Of a stretch of 49,443 nt of DNA, positions 26,637 through 35,476 are shown piece after piece; the first letter of the stretch is position 1, and each line of letters opens with the position of its first letter. This stretch comes from Bdellovibrionales bacterium (lineage in GTDB: Bacteria; Bdellovibrionota; UBA1018; CAIMNF01): positions 1 through 49,443 of the forward strand of contig JAGWXK010000006.1 of NCBI GenBank assembly GCA_018969905.1. Direction: 5' to 3'. The translations under genes and the position numbers were made by a program. The notes under the pieces were generated by a model, which was not told where the DNA came from, ran no database searches, and worked only from the letters and a program-made list of their open reading frames with translations.

Positions 26637-26772
26637 CCCATGTGGGGGAATTTGTGGTGATCGGCTGTCGTTAATGGCTGCCAACTACGGCAAAGTCTAA
26701 GTATGTAGATAAGAAACCGGCTAAGTTAAATTGGCACCCATGAAAACCCGAAGCCAAAAGATCATCCTGACT

Positions 26773-26989
26773 GACGTTGCGTGAACTTGAAAAAGACGGA
26801 TTGGTCGAGCGGTTGGTTTATCCCGAGGTCCCTCCGCGCGTCGAATACCGATTGACGAAGATGGGTTACAGCCTGGGAGAAGCGGTATGCTGGATCTGGA
26901 AATGGGCCAAAAAAAACCACGAGGAAATTCATAAGGCTCGAATGAAGTTTGATCAAATGCAGAAAGTCAAATCACTACATAAAGGATAA
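26773..26989 (+). pseudogene. 5'-truncated duplicate of HxlR-family regulator
   Basis: Near-identical to 33113-33329 ([51 protein letters not shown]); DNA-binding N-terminus missing. Confidence 0.85.
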
Positions 26990-27035
26990 CGGAAATACCC
27001 ATTCGCCGCATTGATGACTGGATATGAGCCGATTT

Positions 27036-27856
27036 TTATTCATGGTTCGAAATCGTTCGAATACTCTCAGACGTCAGAAAAGGAATCACCCGTTTCAAAA
27101 ACACATCCGGGAGTTCAGCGAAAGGAGCATGACCACACGGAGGGTTGAAGGTCTCTGCATGCGGAATCGATCGAGCGGCGGTCGCACCGTCAAGCTTGGC
27201 TGAAATTACCGGATCCCTTTCGCCGAAAATCAAGAGCACGGGAGCTCGGATGGACTTCGCTACCTCCCGCAGATCGTTTTCTGCAAGAGCAAAGCTTCGC
27301 CAAAGGGCACGGTTGATCGCCAAACTCCCTCTCGCAGCCTGATGAGTCTTCGCTCGCATGAGCATATCGACCGTAACGCGTGTACGAACGTGGAGATACA
27401 AACGCGCAAACCAAGATGGCGGTACTGAAAATATGCTCCCCTGAAGCCTGCAAAAAAACCGAGTGAACACGCTCTGCGGAGTGAATCCCCCAGGCGAAAC
27501 CAAGACAACGCGCGCCACCCGCGCAGGATGATTCGCCGCAAGTCTTACCGCGATATTTCCCCCCCCACGGAATTTCCGATGATCGAGACATGATGCAGAT
27601 TCAACGCATCCAAGAATTCAACGAAGAGTCGATGAAAAAAGAAAACATCTACCTTCTCGGGGTCGGGCGGAGGAGCGGACTGCCCGTAGCCTGGCCAATC
27701 GAGCGCGATCACCCGGTAATGTTTTGCAAGCTCGGGGATCACCACATCAAAGTCGCGACTATCTCCCGGATTGGCGTGAAGCAGAAGAAGAGGTGCGCCT
27801 TTCCCCAATTCTCGGTAGTAAACCGATCCTCTAGTAAGCTGGATAGACTTCATCAT
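27036..27856 (-). pseudogene. Alpha/beta hydrolase, frameshifted at a G8 homopolymer
   Basis: ORFs 27545-27856 (PLLLLHANPGDSRDF...IIGNSVGG) and 27036-27518 (VARVVLVSPGG...PVLLIFGERDPVI...CGHAPFAELPDVF); removing one G from 27559-27566 restores GNSVGGNIAVRLAANHPARVARVV. Confidence 0.85.
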
Positions 27857-27889
27857 GAAAGGATCAATCCCGGCGCGAGGGGGTTCATT

Positions 27890-28492
27890 TCAACGCGAGT
27901 CCGCATCAGTTTTTTTATCGTTCATTGGTACAATGATCACGGGTACCTCGGAATGAATCGGCTCTTCCAGCTGCGCTTTATCATCAAACAAAAATGCATG
28001 AAAAGCCTTCCCGTTCCTCTCCTCTTCCAGAGTGAAAATCCCAACAACACCTGCCAGCTTTTGAAGTCTCGCATAAGTAGACTGATTCAGAGTCCCCTCA
28101 TTGAAGCTCAGCTGCCAACGACCCTGCCAAAAATCCTGGTGCTCTTCGTAACCCTGAACAGGATAGGCGCGAATCCAGGTTTGCCTCAGCCTAAGCCGTG
28201 TCACTTTCGGTTCGGCACCCCTTTTTCTCGTGATCTCAGCCACCCTCTCCTGCGTGTAGAATGCGTCCCTAGAGCCAGCATCCTTCCAAAAGTAAAGTCC
28301 ACCAAAAGTGCCATCATCGTTGATTGTGAAGTACTTCATCAAAAGCCCGGGAAGCCCCCTGTACTCTGCCGTGGCCGCCCTGATTTTATTTCGAATCAAG
28401 AATCGAGGGGCGTACCAAGGCGTCTTACTTTTCACCCACAGGGCGCAGGATTCCGCCGAGGCTTCGAAATGAATTTGCTTTGCTTTCAACAT
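27890..28492 (-). CDS. Hypothetical protein, YdhR-like mono-oxygenase/ABM-domain resemblance
   Basis: 200 aa; GLLMKYFTINDDGTFGGLYFWKDAGSRDAFYTQERVAEI. Confidence 0.6.
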   Translation of the reverse strand: MLKAKQIHFEASAESCALWVKSKTPWYAPRFLIRNKIRAATAEYRGLPGLLMKYFTINDDGTFGGLYFWKDAGSRDAFYTQERVAEITRKRGAEPKVTRLRLRQTWIRAYPVQGYEEHQDFWQGRWQLSFNEGTLNQSTYARLQKLAGVVGIFTLEEERNGKAFHAFLFDDKAQLEEPIHSEVPVIIVPMNDKKTDADSR

Positions 28493-28869
28493 GACTGGTC
28501 TTTCCTTTCTGAGACTGTCACTTCAATAGACTGGAACTGAACCCCTGGAGCTGTTCCAATATCCCGCGAAGCGCGTCGAGCTTGCTCTGATCGATATCGT
28601 GCCCTCCCGCCATGAACCTGTGCCCGGCGTCGCCGACACGGGGGCCGTCAAGCCTGAGCTTGAGCGCAACGACGCCTCCAGCATCGAGGAGTATATCACA
28701 TTCGGTGGCACACTGATCGAGCGCTTGCGTTGCGATATTCAAGACCGCGATTCCAAAGCTCTTTTCAATCGCCCTTGGTTTGGGCCAATGCGCGCACACG
28801 GGTGGATGGGGGTTTCGCCCTTCACACCCGGATTCATTTCGAGCAATTGCGAACAACTCGGAGGGGGCT

Positions 28870-29304
28870 CTAGCCCTCAGCTGTGCGGGCTAAGTTCTTC
28901 ACTACAGTAGGCAAACCGCGAGCGATATTCTTTCCGAGCAGGCGCGAGAACAGAAAGGTTAGTGGACCTCTCATTGTGACTTGGTGTTCAATCACGGTCT
29001 CGCCGTCCTCAGTCCGCAAGGTGTGGACGAAATCCAAGGTCGCAAGCGGCAAAGAGGACCGATTTGAGAAAGCCACTGGAGGCTCAACCCGAGTCAAAGT
29101 GAACCGAGTCATGGGCCCGCCGCGCGGCTTGAGAACCCCCTGCGCCCCGACGACAAAAGCCCCCTCCAGACTGCTTACCTCCACTTCGTGGTCCCACTGA
29201 CTCCAGGCCTGTACATCCGTCCAGAGCTTCCAAACCTGTTCGGGTCGTGCCCGAGTCTTTGCACTTGCACGAGTCGACCACTCACTCCACTTGCTCACCG
29301 CCAT
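28870..29304 (-). CDS. SRPBCC family protein
   Basis: ARPEQVWKLWTDVQAWSQWDHEVEVSSLEG...TRFTLTRVEPP. Confidence 0.78.
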   Translation of the reverse strand: MAVSKWSEWSTRASAKTRARPEQVWKLWTDVQAWSQWDHEVEVSSLEGAFVVGAQGVLKPRGGPMTRFTLTRVEPPVAFSNRSSLPLATLDFVHTLRTEDGETVIEHQVTMRGPLTFLFSRLLGKNIARGLPTVVKNLARTAEG

Positions 29305-29373
29305 GAATCCATCTCCTCAATACGAAATTCAAGTCATGCGCTCTCGCACCTAGAATCGAACTTCTATACTACG

Positions 29374-29392
29374 ATGTTGACGATGTAAACAT
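29374..29392. promoter_or_regulatory. Operator-like palindrome, similar to the one upstream of the TetR gene
   Basis: ATGTTGACGATGTAAACAT between divergent genes; reverse complement matches ATGTTATCATCGTTAACAT (38656-38674) at about 16/19 positions. Confidence 0.5.
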
Positions 29393-29446
29393 TTGATGTC
29401 ACCGTAAAAATGAATCATCCAAAAAAACAAAAGGCGAAAGATCCCC

Positions 29447-30127
29447 ATGAACACTCACCACCAAGACCAACGCCCCCTCGTCGTCATCGGTGCCACCCGC
29501 GGTACAGGGCTGATCGTCGCTCAAGAACTGATCCGGAGCGGGCGTCCGCTGCGTGTTGTGGCGCGCAATCGACTTAAAGCGCGCTCCCTGCTCGGTGAAG
29601 CCATCCCCATTTTCGAAGCCGACCTCGGCGTGCCGGGTACTGCTCGCGATTCGGCCTTGGACGAAGCCCTGCGAGGCTCCGCCGGAATCCTGTTCACAGC
29701 GGCCGTTCCTCCCGGACCGGCGCGCGAGTCCACGCTTCAAGCCGTGGATTACGGCGGAGTCGTCGCCACGATCGCAGCCGCGCAACGCGTGGGCTTCACA
29801 GGCCGTTTCGTGTACCTGACCACCATGGGCGTTCACCGCCGGAATTGGCTCATTCGCATATTGGACACGGTGAAATGGAATATCCTTCACTGGCGCAAGG
29901 AAGCGGAGCGAGCCCTTTCTGCGAGCGGGCTCGACACCGTGATCGTGCGCGCCGGGATCCTTACCGACGCCTCAGGAGGCGCAACCTTGAACATCGCCCC
30001 GGGCGATCGGCCCGTGGGACTATCGACGAAAATCGCGCGCGCGGATGTGGCCAAGGTGCTCTTGGGGGCGATCGAAGATCCAACTCCGAATCGGGATGTC
30101 TCGGTGTTCGCAGATTTACAAAAGTAG
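29447..30127 (+). CDS. NAD(P)-binding atypical SDR (NmrA-like)
   Basis: PLVVIGATRGTGLIVAQELIRSGRPLRVVARN. Confidence 0.85.
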   Translation: MNTHHQDQRPLVVIGATRGTGLIVAQELIRSGRPLRVVARNRLKARSLLGEAIPIFEADLGVPGTARDSALDEALRGSAGILFTAAVPPGPARESTLQAVDYGGVVATIAAAQRVGFTGRFVYLTTMGVHRRNWLIRILDTVKWNILHWRKEAERALSASGLDTVIVRAGILTDASGGATLNIAPGDRPVGLSTKIARADVAKVLLGAIEDPTPNRDVSVFADLQK

Positions 30128-30288
30128 GATCTGCATGCACCGGAGACCAAAAACCAAAAACTCTAGTGGAAACTCCCTGGGGCCCTCGTTCTTGAAGAAA
30201 TTCTCCTGAACGATCTAACAAAGGACGTGACGTTGCCCCCAAAAACCGTAGCACTAGGCTCTGTGGATACCGTTACCTGATGGGCTTT

Positions 30289-30329
30289 TAAGTAACAAAT
30301 ATTGACATTTTCGTTACTTATGGTAGATT
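30289..30329 (+). promoter_or_regulatory. Promoter with operator-like inverted repeat upstream of fic
   Basis: TAAGTAAC-N16-GTTACTTA flanks TTGACA (30302-30307); -10-like TAGATT at 30324-30329 (16-nt spacer). Confidence 0.6.
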
Positions 30330-30348
30330 TAAAGAGAGGTGACTGCCC

Positions 30349-31575
30349 TTGTCGTTACCTTCTAAAGGATCCAGTAACGCAATGAAAAGGCCCAAAGTAC
30401 CACTTCAGAACCCCAAGGAGGCCACCCGTTCGGGTCGCTTTGTGAAGCAACTCAAGGGCTATGTGGCATTTCAGCCCGCACCGCTGCCACCGGAACCACC
30501 CATTGTTCAGGATGAAGAGTTGACCTACCTGCTGGGGCAAGCCACTCATGCGGTCGGCAAGCTCAGTGGGCTTGCCGCGATCATTCCTGATCCTGATCTC
30601 TTCGTTTACTTGTTTGTCAGAAAGGAAGCTCTGCTCAGCTCGCAGATCGAGGGCACCCAGTGCTCTCTCGAAGATATCTTGAATCCCGAAGCCGAACCGA
30701 TTCCGGATGGGGCTCGCACCCAGGACATCGAGGAGGTCTCAAACTATGTGAAGGCCATGAATCAAGGCATCACTCGGATTGAGCGTATTCCGGTGAGTAC
30801 GAGACTCATCAAGGAGATCCATGCCACCCTCATGCAGGGTGTGCGTGGATCAGGAAAGACCCCGGGAGAGTTCCGAAGATCCCAAAACTGGATCGGCAGA
30901 CCCGGCGCGACTCTTATGTCGGCGGAGTTTGTGCCGCCGCCTCCCGACGATGTTGAACGTCTGATGTCGGAGCTGGAGAGGTTCGTTCACCACGCTGACA
31001 GGATGCCACCGCTCATCAAAGTGGCATTGATCCATGCACAGTTCGAGACGATCCATCCTTTCTTGGATGGCAACGGGCGGCTCGGGCGGCTGCTGATCAC
31101 TTACTTGCTTGTGCTTTGGCGGGTGCTCGACAAGCCTTTGCTCTATATCAGTTACTACTTCAAGGCCCATCGGACCGAATATTATGCGAGACTCATGGAC
31201 ATACGGATTCACGGTGACTGGGAGTCGTGGATCAAGTTCTTTCTGCGAGCGGTCTTTGAAAGCGCAGAAATGGGAGTTCAGAGTGCAGCGGAGATCCACA
31301 GGCTCATGTCGACGGATCGTGCCCGTGTTCAGGCCGGGGATGTTTCGCCCACGACCCTTCATGTGTATGATCAGTTCTGCCGTGAACCGATTCTTACGAA
31401 CCCGATTTTGGTCACGAGGCTCAATTCCTCGAAGCCCACGATTCAGCGGGCGCTTGAGCATTTGCAGAAGCTGGGAATCCTGCACGAGATCAGCGGCAAG
31501 CAGCGCCGACGCCGTTACGCGTATGGGGCGTATCTTGACATCCTGACCAGAGACACGACGACGCGAATGGGGTAG
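30349..31575 (+). CDS. Fic family protein with C-terminal winged-helix
   Basis: HPFLDGNGRLGRLL catalytic motif; SSQIEGTQCSLEDIL N-terminal inhibitory-type motif; C-terminal TRLNSSKPTIQRALEHLQKLGILHEISGKQRRRRYAY. Confidence 0.95.
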   Translation: MSLPSKGSSNAMKRPKVPLQNPKEATRSGRFVKQLKGYVAFQPAPLPPEPPIVQDEELTYLLGQATHAVGKLSGLAAIIPDPDLFVYLFVRKEALLSSQIEGTQCSLEDILNPEAEPIPDGARTQDIEEVSNYVKAMNQGITRIERIPVSTRLIKEIHATLMQGVRGSGKTPGEFRRSQNWIGRPGATLMSAEFVPPPPDDVERLMSELERFVHHADRMPPLIKVALIHAQFETIHPFLDGNGRLGRLLITYLLVLWRVLDKPLLYISYYFKAHRTEYYARLMDIRIHGDWESWIKFFLRAVFESAEMGVQSAAEIHRLMSTDRARVQAGDVSPTTLHVYDQFCREPILTNPILVTRLNSSKPTIQRALEHLQKLGILHEISGKQRRRRYAYGAYLDILTRDTTTRMG

Positions 31576-31674
31576 CGCTTGTTCGCGTCTGGAGGATCCC
31601 TGCTGCGCCCTGGTGATCGCGCCTCGCGATGTTTGAAATTACAGGCGAAATTCCGCGCGACGGCGTCTCCACCA

Positions 31675-31715
31675 AATTAAAAACCCACTGACCTGAGTCA
31701 GCGGGTTTTTAATTT
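31675..31715. terminator. Bidirectional Rho-independent terminator after a tRNA-like CTCCACCA end
   Basis: AAATTAAAAACCCACTGAC-CTGA-GTCAGCGGGTTTTTAATTT. Confidence 0.8.
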
Positions 31716-31734
31716 TGGTCGTGCTGCGTGGAGA

Positions 31735-31868
31735 TGTAGAAGCCACGCGCGAGCAGAGCGAGCTTACGAGGGTTCACAAAAATGCCAGGAGGACATTTTG
31801 CACAATTCGTCGGTTTGCCCGCAGCGCGGAGGCCGGGATGGCCGACGTGAATTCCCACTGGAGTTGCC
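31735..31868 (+). repeat. Second, degenerate copy of the structured element found after tmRNA
   Basis: Shares CACAAAAATGCCAGGAGGrCATTTT and GCGGAGGCCGGGAkGGCCGACGTGAATTCCCAC with 26413-26501. Confidence 0.7.
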
Positions 31869-31982
31869 AAGTCAATACCGGACCATCTAGCCGGGTCGTT
31901 TTTGTTCCATCGCCCGTGTGAACTGCCTCGGGAATAGCTTCTAGGGCCCCTTGTTAGGGCATTCGAGGTGGCATGGTCGGAC

Positions 31983-32852
31983 TCACTTCCTCACCTTCAA
32001 GAGGTGCCCGATGCCAAACGCGCTGTAGATGCCGCTCGTCACCTTGTCCAAGTGCTCGTTATATCCCACGATGTGCTCCCCCATGCCCATTTTGTCGACG
32101 ACTGTCCGGAAAGGGCGCTCTCCCCTTGGTTTTGAAATCAGCTCGGCGATGGCTGTAGCCACATTCTTCGGGTCCTGTGCTTTGTTCGAAGCAAGCGCCT
32201 TCTCAAATCCCTTGAGAAAGCCTTCGGGCATCTGACTCATCTCACCGTACGAAGCACTCCGTGAAGAGTCACTTGGTCTCACCAAATGATCGATGAATGT
32301 GGTGGGGTAACCGCCCGGCTCTACAATGCACGACTCAATGCCCAACTGTGATAGCTCCACACGATAGTTTTCCGCCATGGCCTCGACGGCCCACTTCGAG
32401 GCCTGATAGGGGCCATAAAAAGGAACAGCGATTCTCCCCAGAAGGCTTGAGATTTGAATGAGCAGTCCTTGGCTGCGTTCCTTCATGTGGGGAAGAATTG
32501 CGCGATTGACTCTCTGAACTCCGAACACGTTAATCTCGAAAATTCGGCGGAAATCCTCCGAGCTGAAGCATTCCTGAAACCCCAGCACTCCGATCCCGGC
32601 ATTGTTGATGACCACATCGATGACCCCGAGTTGGGCCAAAGCATGATCCACACCCCTTTGAACACTCTCATCCTTGGTCACATCGAGTTCAATGACCTTC
32701 GCGCCTTGGCGGGTAAGTTCCTCGCTGACTGCCTGGTTTCGTCCATGGATGTCTCGCATTGTGGCCGCAACACTGTGCCCTGCCTTAAGAAGAGCCTCTA
32801 CGGTGAGGTGTCCAAAACCGCCGCTTGCGCCGGTAATCAAAATAGTACTCAT
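31983..32852 (-). CDS. Classical SDR family oxidoreductase
   Basis: ILITGASGGFGHLTVEALLKAGH, VINNAGIGVLG, YQASKWAVE. Confidence 0.93.
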   Translation of the reverse strand: MSTILITGASGGFGHLTVEALLKAGHSVAATMRDIHGRNQAVSEELTRQGAKVIELDVTKDESVQRGVDHALAQLGVIDVVINNAGIGVLGFQECFSSEDFRRIFEINVFGVQRVNRAILPHMKERSQGLLIQISSLLGRIAVPFYGPYQASKWAVEAMAENYRVELSQLGIESCIVEPGGYPTTFIDHLVRPSDSSRSASYGEMSQMPEGFLKGFEKALASNKAQDPKNVATAIAELISKPRGERPFRTVVDKMGMGEHIVGYNEHLDKVTSGIYSAFGIGHLLKVRK

Positions 32853-32942
32853 ATGAAAACTCCTTTTTTTGTATGATCGTATTGATTACTTTCCAAAAAG
32901 GAAGTAGGCACCTTTTTGTTTGGTACTTACCCAAAGGAAACT

Positions 32943-33329
32943 ATGGAATCAAAAAAGAGCACGATTGATTTGGGCATTCTCGTTCGAGATCTGCTGGGCA
33001 GGATTGCCGATAAGTGGACTCTGGTCGTCATTGAGGAGTTGGGCGAGGAAACACTGCGCTTCTCACAGCTACAAAAGAAAATCGGCGGCATCAGCCAAAA
33101 AGTCCTGACTCAGACGTTGCGTGAACTTGAAAAAGACGGGCTGGTCGAGCGGTTGGTTTATCCAGAGGTCCCTCCGCGCGTCGAATACCGATTGACGAAG
33201 ATGGGTTACAGCCTGGGAGAAGCGGTATGCTGGATCTGGAAATGGGCCAAAAAAAACCACGAGGAAATCAATAGAGCTCGAATGAAGTTTGATCAGAAGC
33301 AGAAAGGTAAAACACACCCTAAAGGGTAG
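32943..33329 (+). CDS. HxlR-family transcriptional regulator
   Basis: [54 protein letters not shown]; divergent to the SDR gene. Confidence 0.92.
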   Translation: MESKKSTIDLGILVRDLLGRIADKWTLVVIEELGEETLRFSQLQKKIGGISQKVLTQTLRELEKDGLVERLVYPEVPPRVEYRLTKMGYSLGEAVCWIWKWAKKNHEEINRARMKFDQKQKGKTHPKG

Positions 33330-33412
33330 CGGAAATGACTCTGGGCGTTTGTGGTGATTTCCCATTGAACTGTGTCCAATCGCATGGACTTCTAACCTGA
33401 TGGATGGAAATC

Positions 33413-33793
33413 TTACGGTTTCCTGAAGGCAAAAAATCGAGCCAGCAGCCCGATGAAGATCATTCCAAGAGCGACGAGATCCGCCATGAATACGCGATGA
33501 AGTTCCTGGTTGAATTCTCCCGCCGACAATGCAAGTAGCATGAATGAGACCACACTAACGAATGCGGAAGTAAATGCCCAAAGGTGCCATGCCGGACGGA
33601 ACGCCGCGGTCATGAGGAAAACTCCGAAAATCCCAAAGAGCACTGCTCGATGCCGCATCAGAATCAAAATATTAGGATCTTGAAACTCGATCCCGTAGAG
33701 AGCGGAGAGCCTCTCCGCCCCAAAAACTCCAGAAAGCGGGAGCAGATGAATGATTCCGACTAGAATCAGTATGATTGTGGTTAGGTGCTTCAT
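33413..33793 (-). CDS. Small integral membrane protein
   Basis: 126 aa, about 4 predicted TM segments. Confidence 0.7.
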   Translation of the reverse strand: MKHLTTIILILVGIIHLLPLSGVFGAERLSALYGIEFQDPNILILMRHRAVLFGIFGVFLMTAAFRPAWHLWAFTSAFVSVVSFMLLALSAGEFNQELHRVFMADLVALGMIFIGLLARFFAFRKP

Positions 33794-33796
33794 GGT

Positions 33797-34192
33797 TCAA
33801 CTTTCTTCTGGTTTCGTTTCGCTGTCCAGTTGATTGGAGGGCGCAATCAACTGAAGAATGGATGTGAAAAAGATCGCGAGTAGAATCAGAAGAGAGCTGC
33901 CTTGAGTGAATTCTTTACGTCCCTGAAAAAGGTATACCATATGAATTCCGACCGTGAGCAGTCCGATGCTTCCGAGGATCAGCTCCGCAGATCTTGCGCG
34001 CTTGGTGTTATCAATAACGCTCCGATAAGCCAAAATTAGTGGCATGGATATCGCGAGGTTGAAGATGAGGAAGAACTCAATTCCACCTGGAACCCTCATC
34101 ATCTCCCATTCCCGCTGGTAGGCTGCATCCACTTGATGAGTGAGAAGGAGTGCGAGATTTATGGCGTAGAGTGTATCGCGTGGAAGTTTCAT
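33797..34192 (-). CDS. Small integral membrane protein
   Basis: 131 aa, about 4 predicted TM segments, tightly linked to 33413-33793. Confidence 0.7.
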   Translation of the reverse strand: MKLPRDTLYAINLALLLTHQVDAAYQREWEMMRVPGGIEFFLIFNLAISMPLILAYRSVIDNTKRARSAELILGSIGLLTVGIHMVYLFQGRKEFTQGSSLLILLAIFFTSILQLIAPSNQLDSETKPEES

Positions 34193-34201
34193 GGTTTCGA
34201 T

Positions 34202-35473
34202 TCAAAAGGTAGCACGGATCTCCGCAAATGCACTGCTGACATCACGCAGGCGCCCAAAGAAAGATTCAGATGGACCTGAATAGAACTCGGCACCCGCGAT
34301 CGCTTTGAAATGGTCGGTAATGGCGTAGGTGATTTTGGGCCTGAGCAGTTGCCCCCCTGTTGTGAGCCAGCCCACCCAAGCGAGCTCCATTTCAAGGGTT
34401 TCATTCATCATTTTCAGAGCGGGGCGAAGCGAGAAGCCGTGATTCATTCTGACTTGCTGTTGGGTGTTGATCGCCTGTGAGACGAGTAAAGGGCGATTCG
34501 TTGGGTCAGCGCCTTGAGTGATGTCTCTAAAATCATCGACCCACCGATTCAGGTACTGTGCGCTGATCGAGAGGCCTTCAGTGAGGGAGCGTTCCGCGCC
34601 GAGCACTGTAAAGACCCCCGCATTCTGGATCAAAGGATTCGATCCGCTTGGATCTTGAGTGATCATGTAGGCCGTCTCGCCCCGGATTCCCCAGCCGTCC
34701 AAAGTAGAAGCGAAATCGGCTCCGATCACCTGAACACGCCTGAATGCAAGCTCCAGATCGACGCCCGAGGGTCCTGCGCTCATGAGCTCAAGGTCCGGGG
34801 TCCTGCTGATGCCATCGAAGAAAGAGAGAGAAAAATCAAAGGACGAAGAAGAGCGGTCGTACTTCAGTGCCCACTGCCTCGAGGCGCCACTGGGCTGCAG
34901 GTTGCTGAGAGTGATCCCTTGCCCCAAGGGAGGAATGGGGAGGCCCGGCGCGCGCCATTCCGGTTGCCAGATCAATACCAAACGCGAGCCCTCGCTCAGG
35001 TTCCAAGCGGCGCTCAGGGTGGTGAGACCCAGTCGTTGCTCTTCATCGTCAGTGGTGAGCAGGCGGTAGTCTTTCACGCTTAGATTGTCGGTTGGGTTCA
35101 GTTTATCAGCGCGTCCCCAGACCAGCACTTGTCTGCCCGCCCGGATATCGAAAGCGCCGATGGAGGTTTCGACAAAGCCCTCCCGAAGGTCGCCAAGAAA
35201 GCGTGGCTTGCGGGTCACATTCTCAGCCATACCATAGCCCTCAAGCGAGAACCTGAGCCCTGCGACCTCCTTGGGTCGAAGGGTCAGCCACGCAGAGGTG
35301 ACGCCGATTCCTTCGTCTGACGTGAAGCGCTTGTCCTCGCCCCATGCGCCAGTGCGTGCCGAGAAGGTAGTCCCAAGCACCTCGCTCAGGCTCTCGGATG
35401 CACCCTCGGCTCGCGATGCTTGATTGAAGAGGAGACTGAGACTCAGAAGAAAGCCTATGGTGGTGCGAGGCAT
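34202..35473 (-). CDS. Outer-membrane beta-barrel protein (DUF1302-like)
   Basis: Signal peptide; DIRAGRQVLVWGRADKLNPTDNLSVKDYR typical of the family. Confidence 0.75.
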   Translation of the reverse strand: MPRTTIGFLLSLSLLFNQASRAEGASESLSEVLGTTFSARTGAWGEDKRFTSDEGIGVTSAWLTLRPKEVAGLRFSLEGYGMAENVTRKPRFLGDLREGFVETSIGAFDIRAGRQVLVWGRADKLNPTDNLSVKDYRLLTTDDEEQRLGLTTLSAAWNLSEGSRLVLIWQPEWRAPGLPIPPLGQGITLSNLQPSGASRQWALKYDRSSSSFDFSLSFFDGISRTPDLELMSAGPSGVDLELAFRRVQVIGADFASTLDGWGIRGETAYMITQDPSGSNPLIQNAGVFTVLGAERSLTEGLSISAQYLNRWVDDFRDITQGADPTNRPLLVSQAINTQQQVRMNHGFSLRPALKMMNETLEMELAWVGWLTTGGQLLRPKITYAITDHFKAIAGAEFYSGPSESFFGRLRDVSSAFAEIRATF

Positions 35474-35476
35474 CGC

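Noticed and set aside
26278-26700. 140-aa plus-strand ORF and overlapping minus ORFs over the structured element
   Set aside because: Composition follows hairpin repeats and a terminator; no protein family signal, so treated as non-coding.
28518-28856. 112-aa minus-strand ORF (CDILLDAGGVVALKLRLDGPRVGDAGHRFMAGGHDIDQSKL)
   Set aside because: Partly protein-like but no recognisable family, and opposing ORFs of similar length exist; could be a decayed gene but not supportable.
26137-31680. Complete integrative genomic island at ssrA
   Set aside because: No integrase, recombination directionality factor or mobilisation gene found; only att-like repeats and mosaic content, so kept as a hypothesis in findings rather than a feature.
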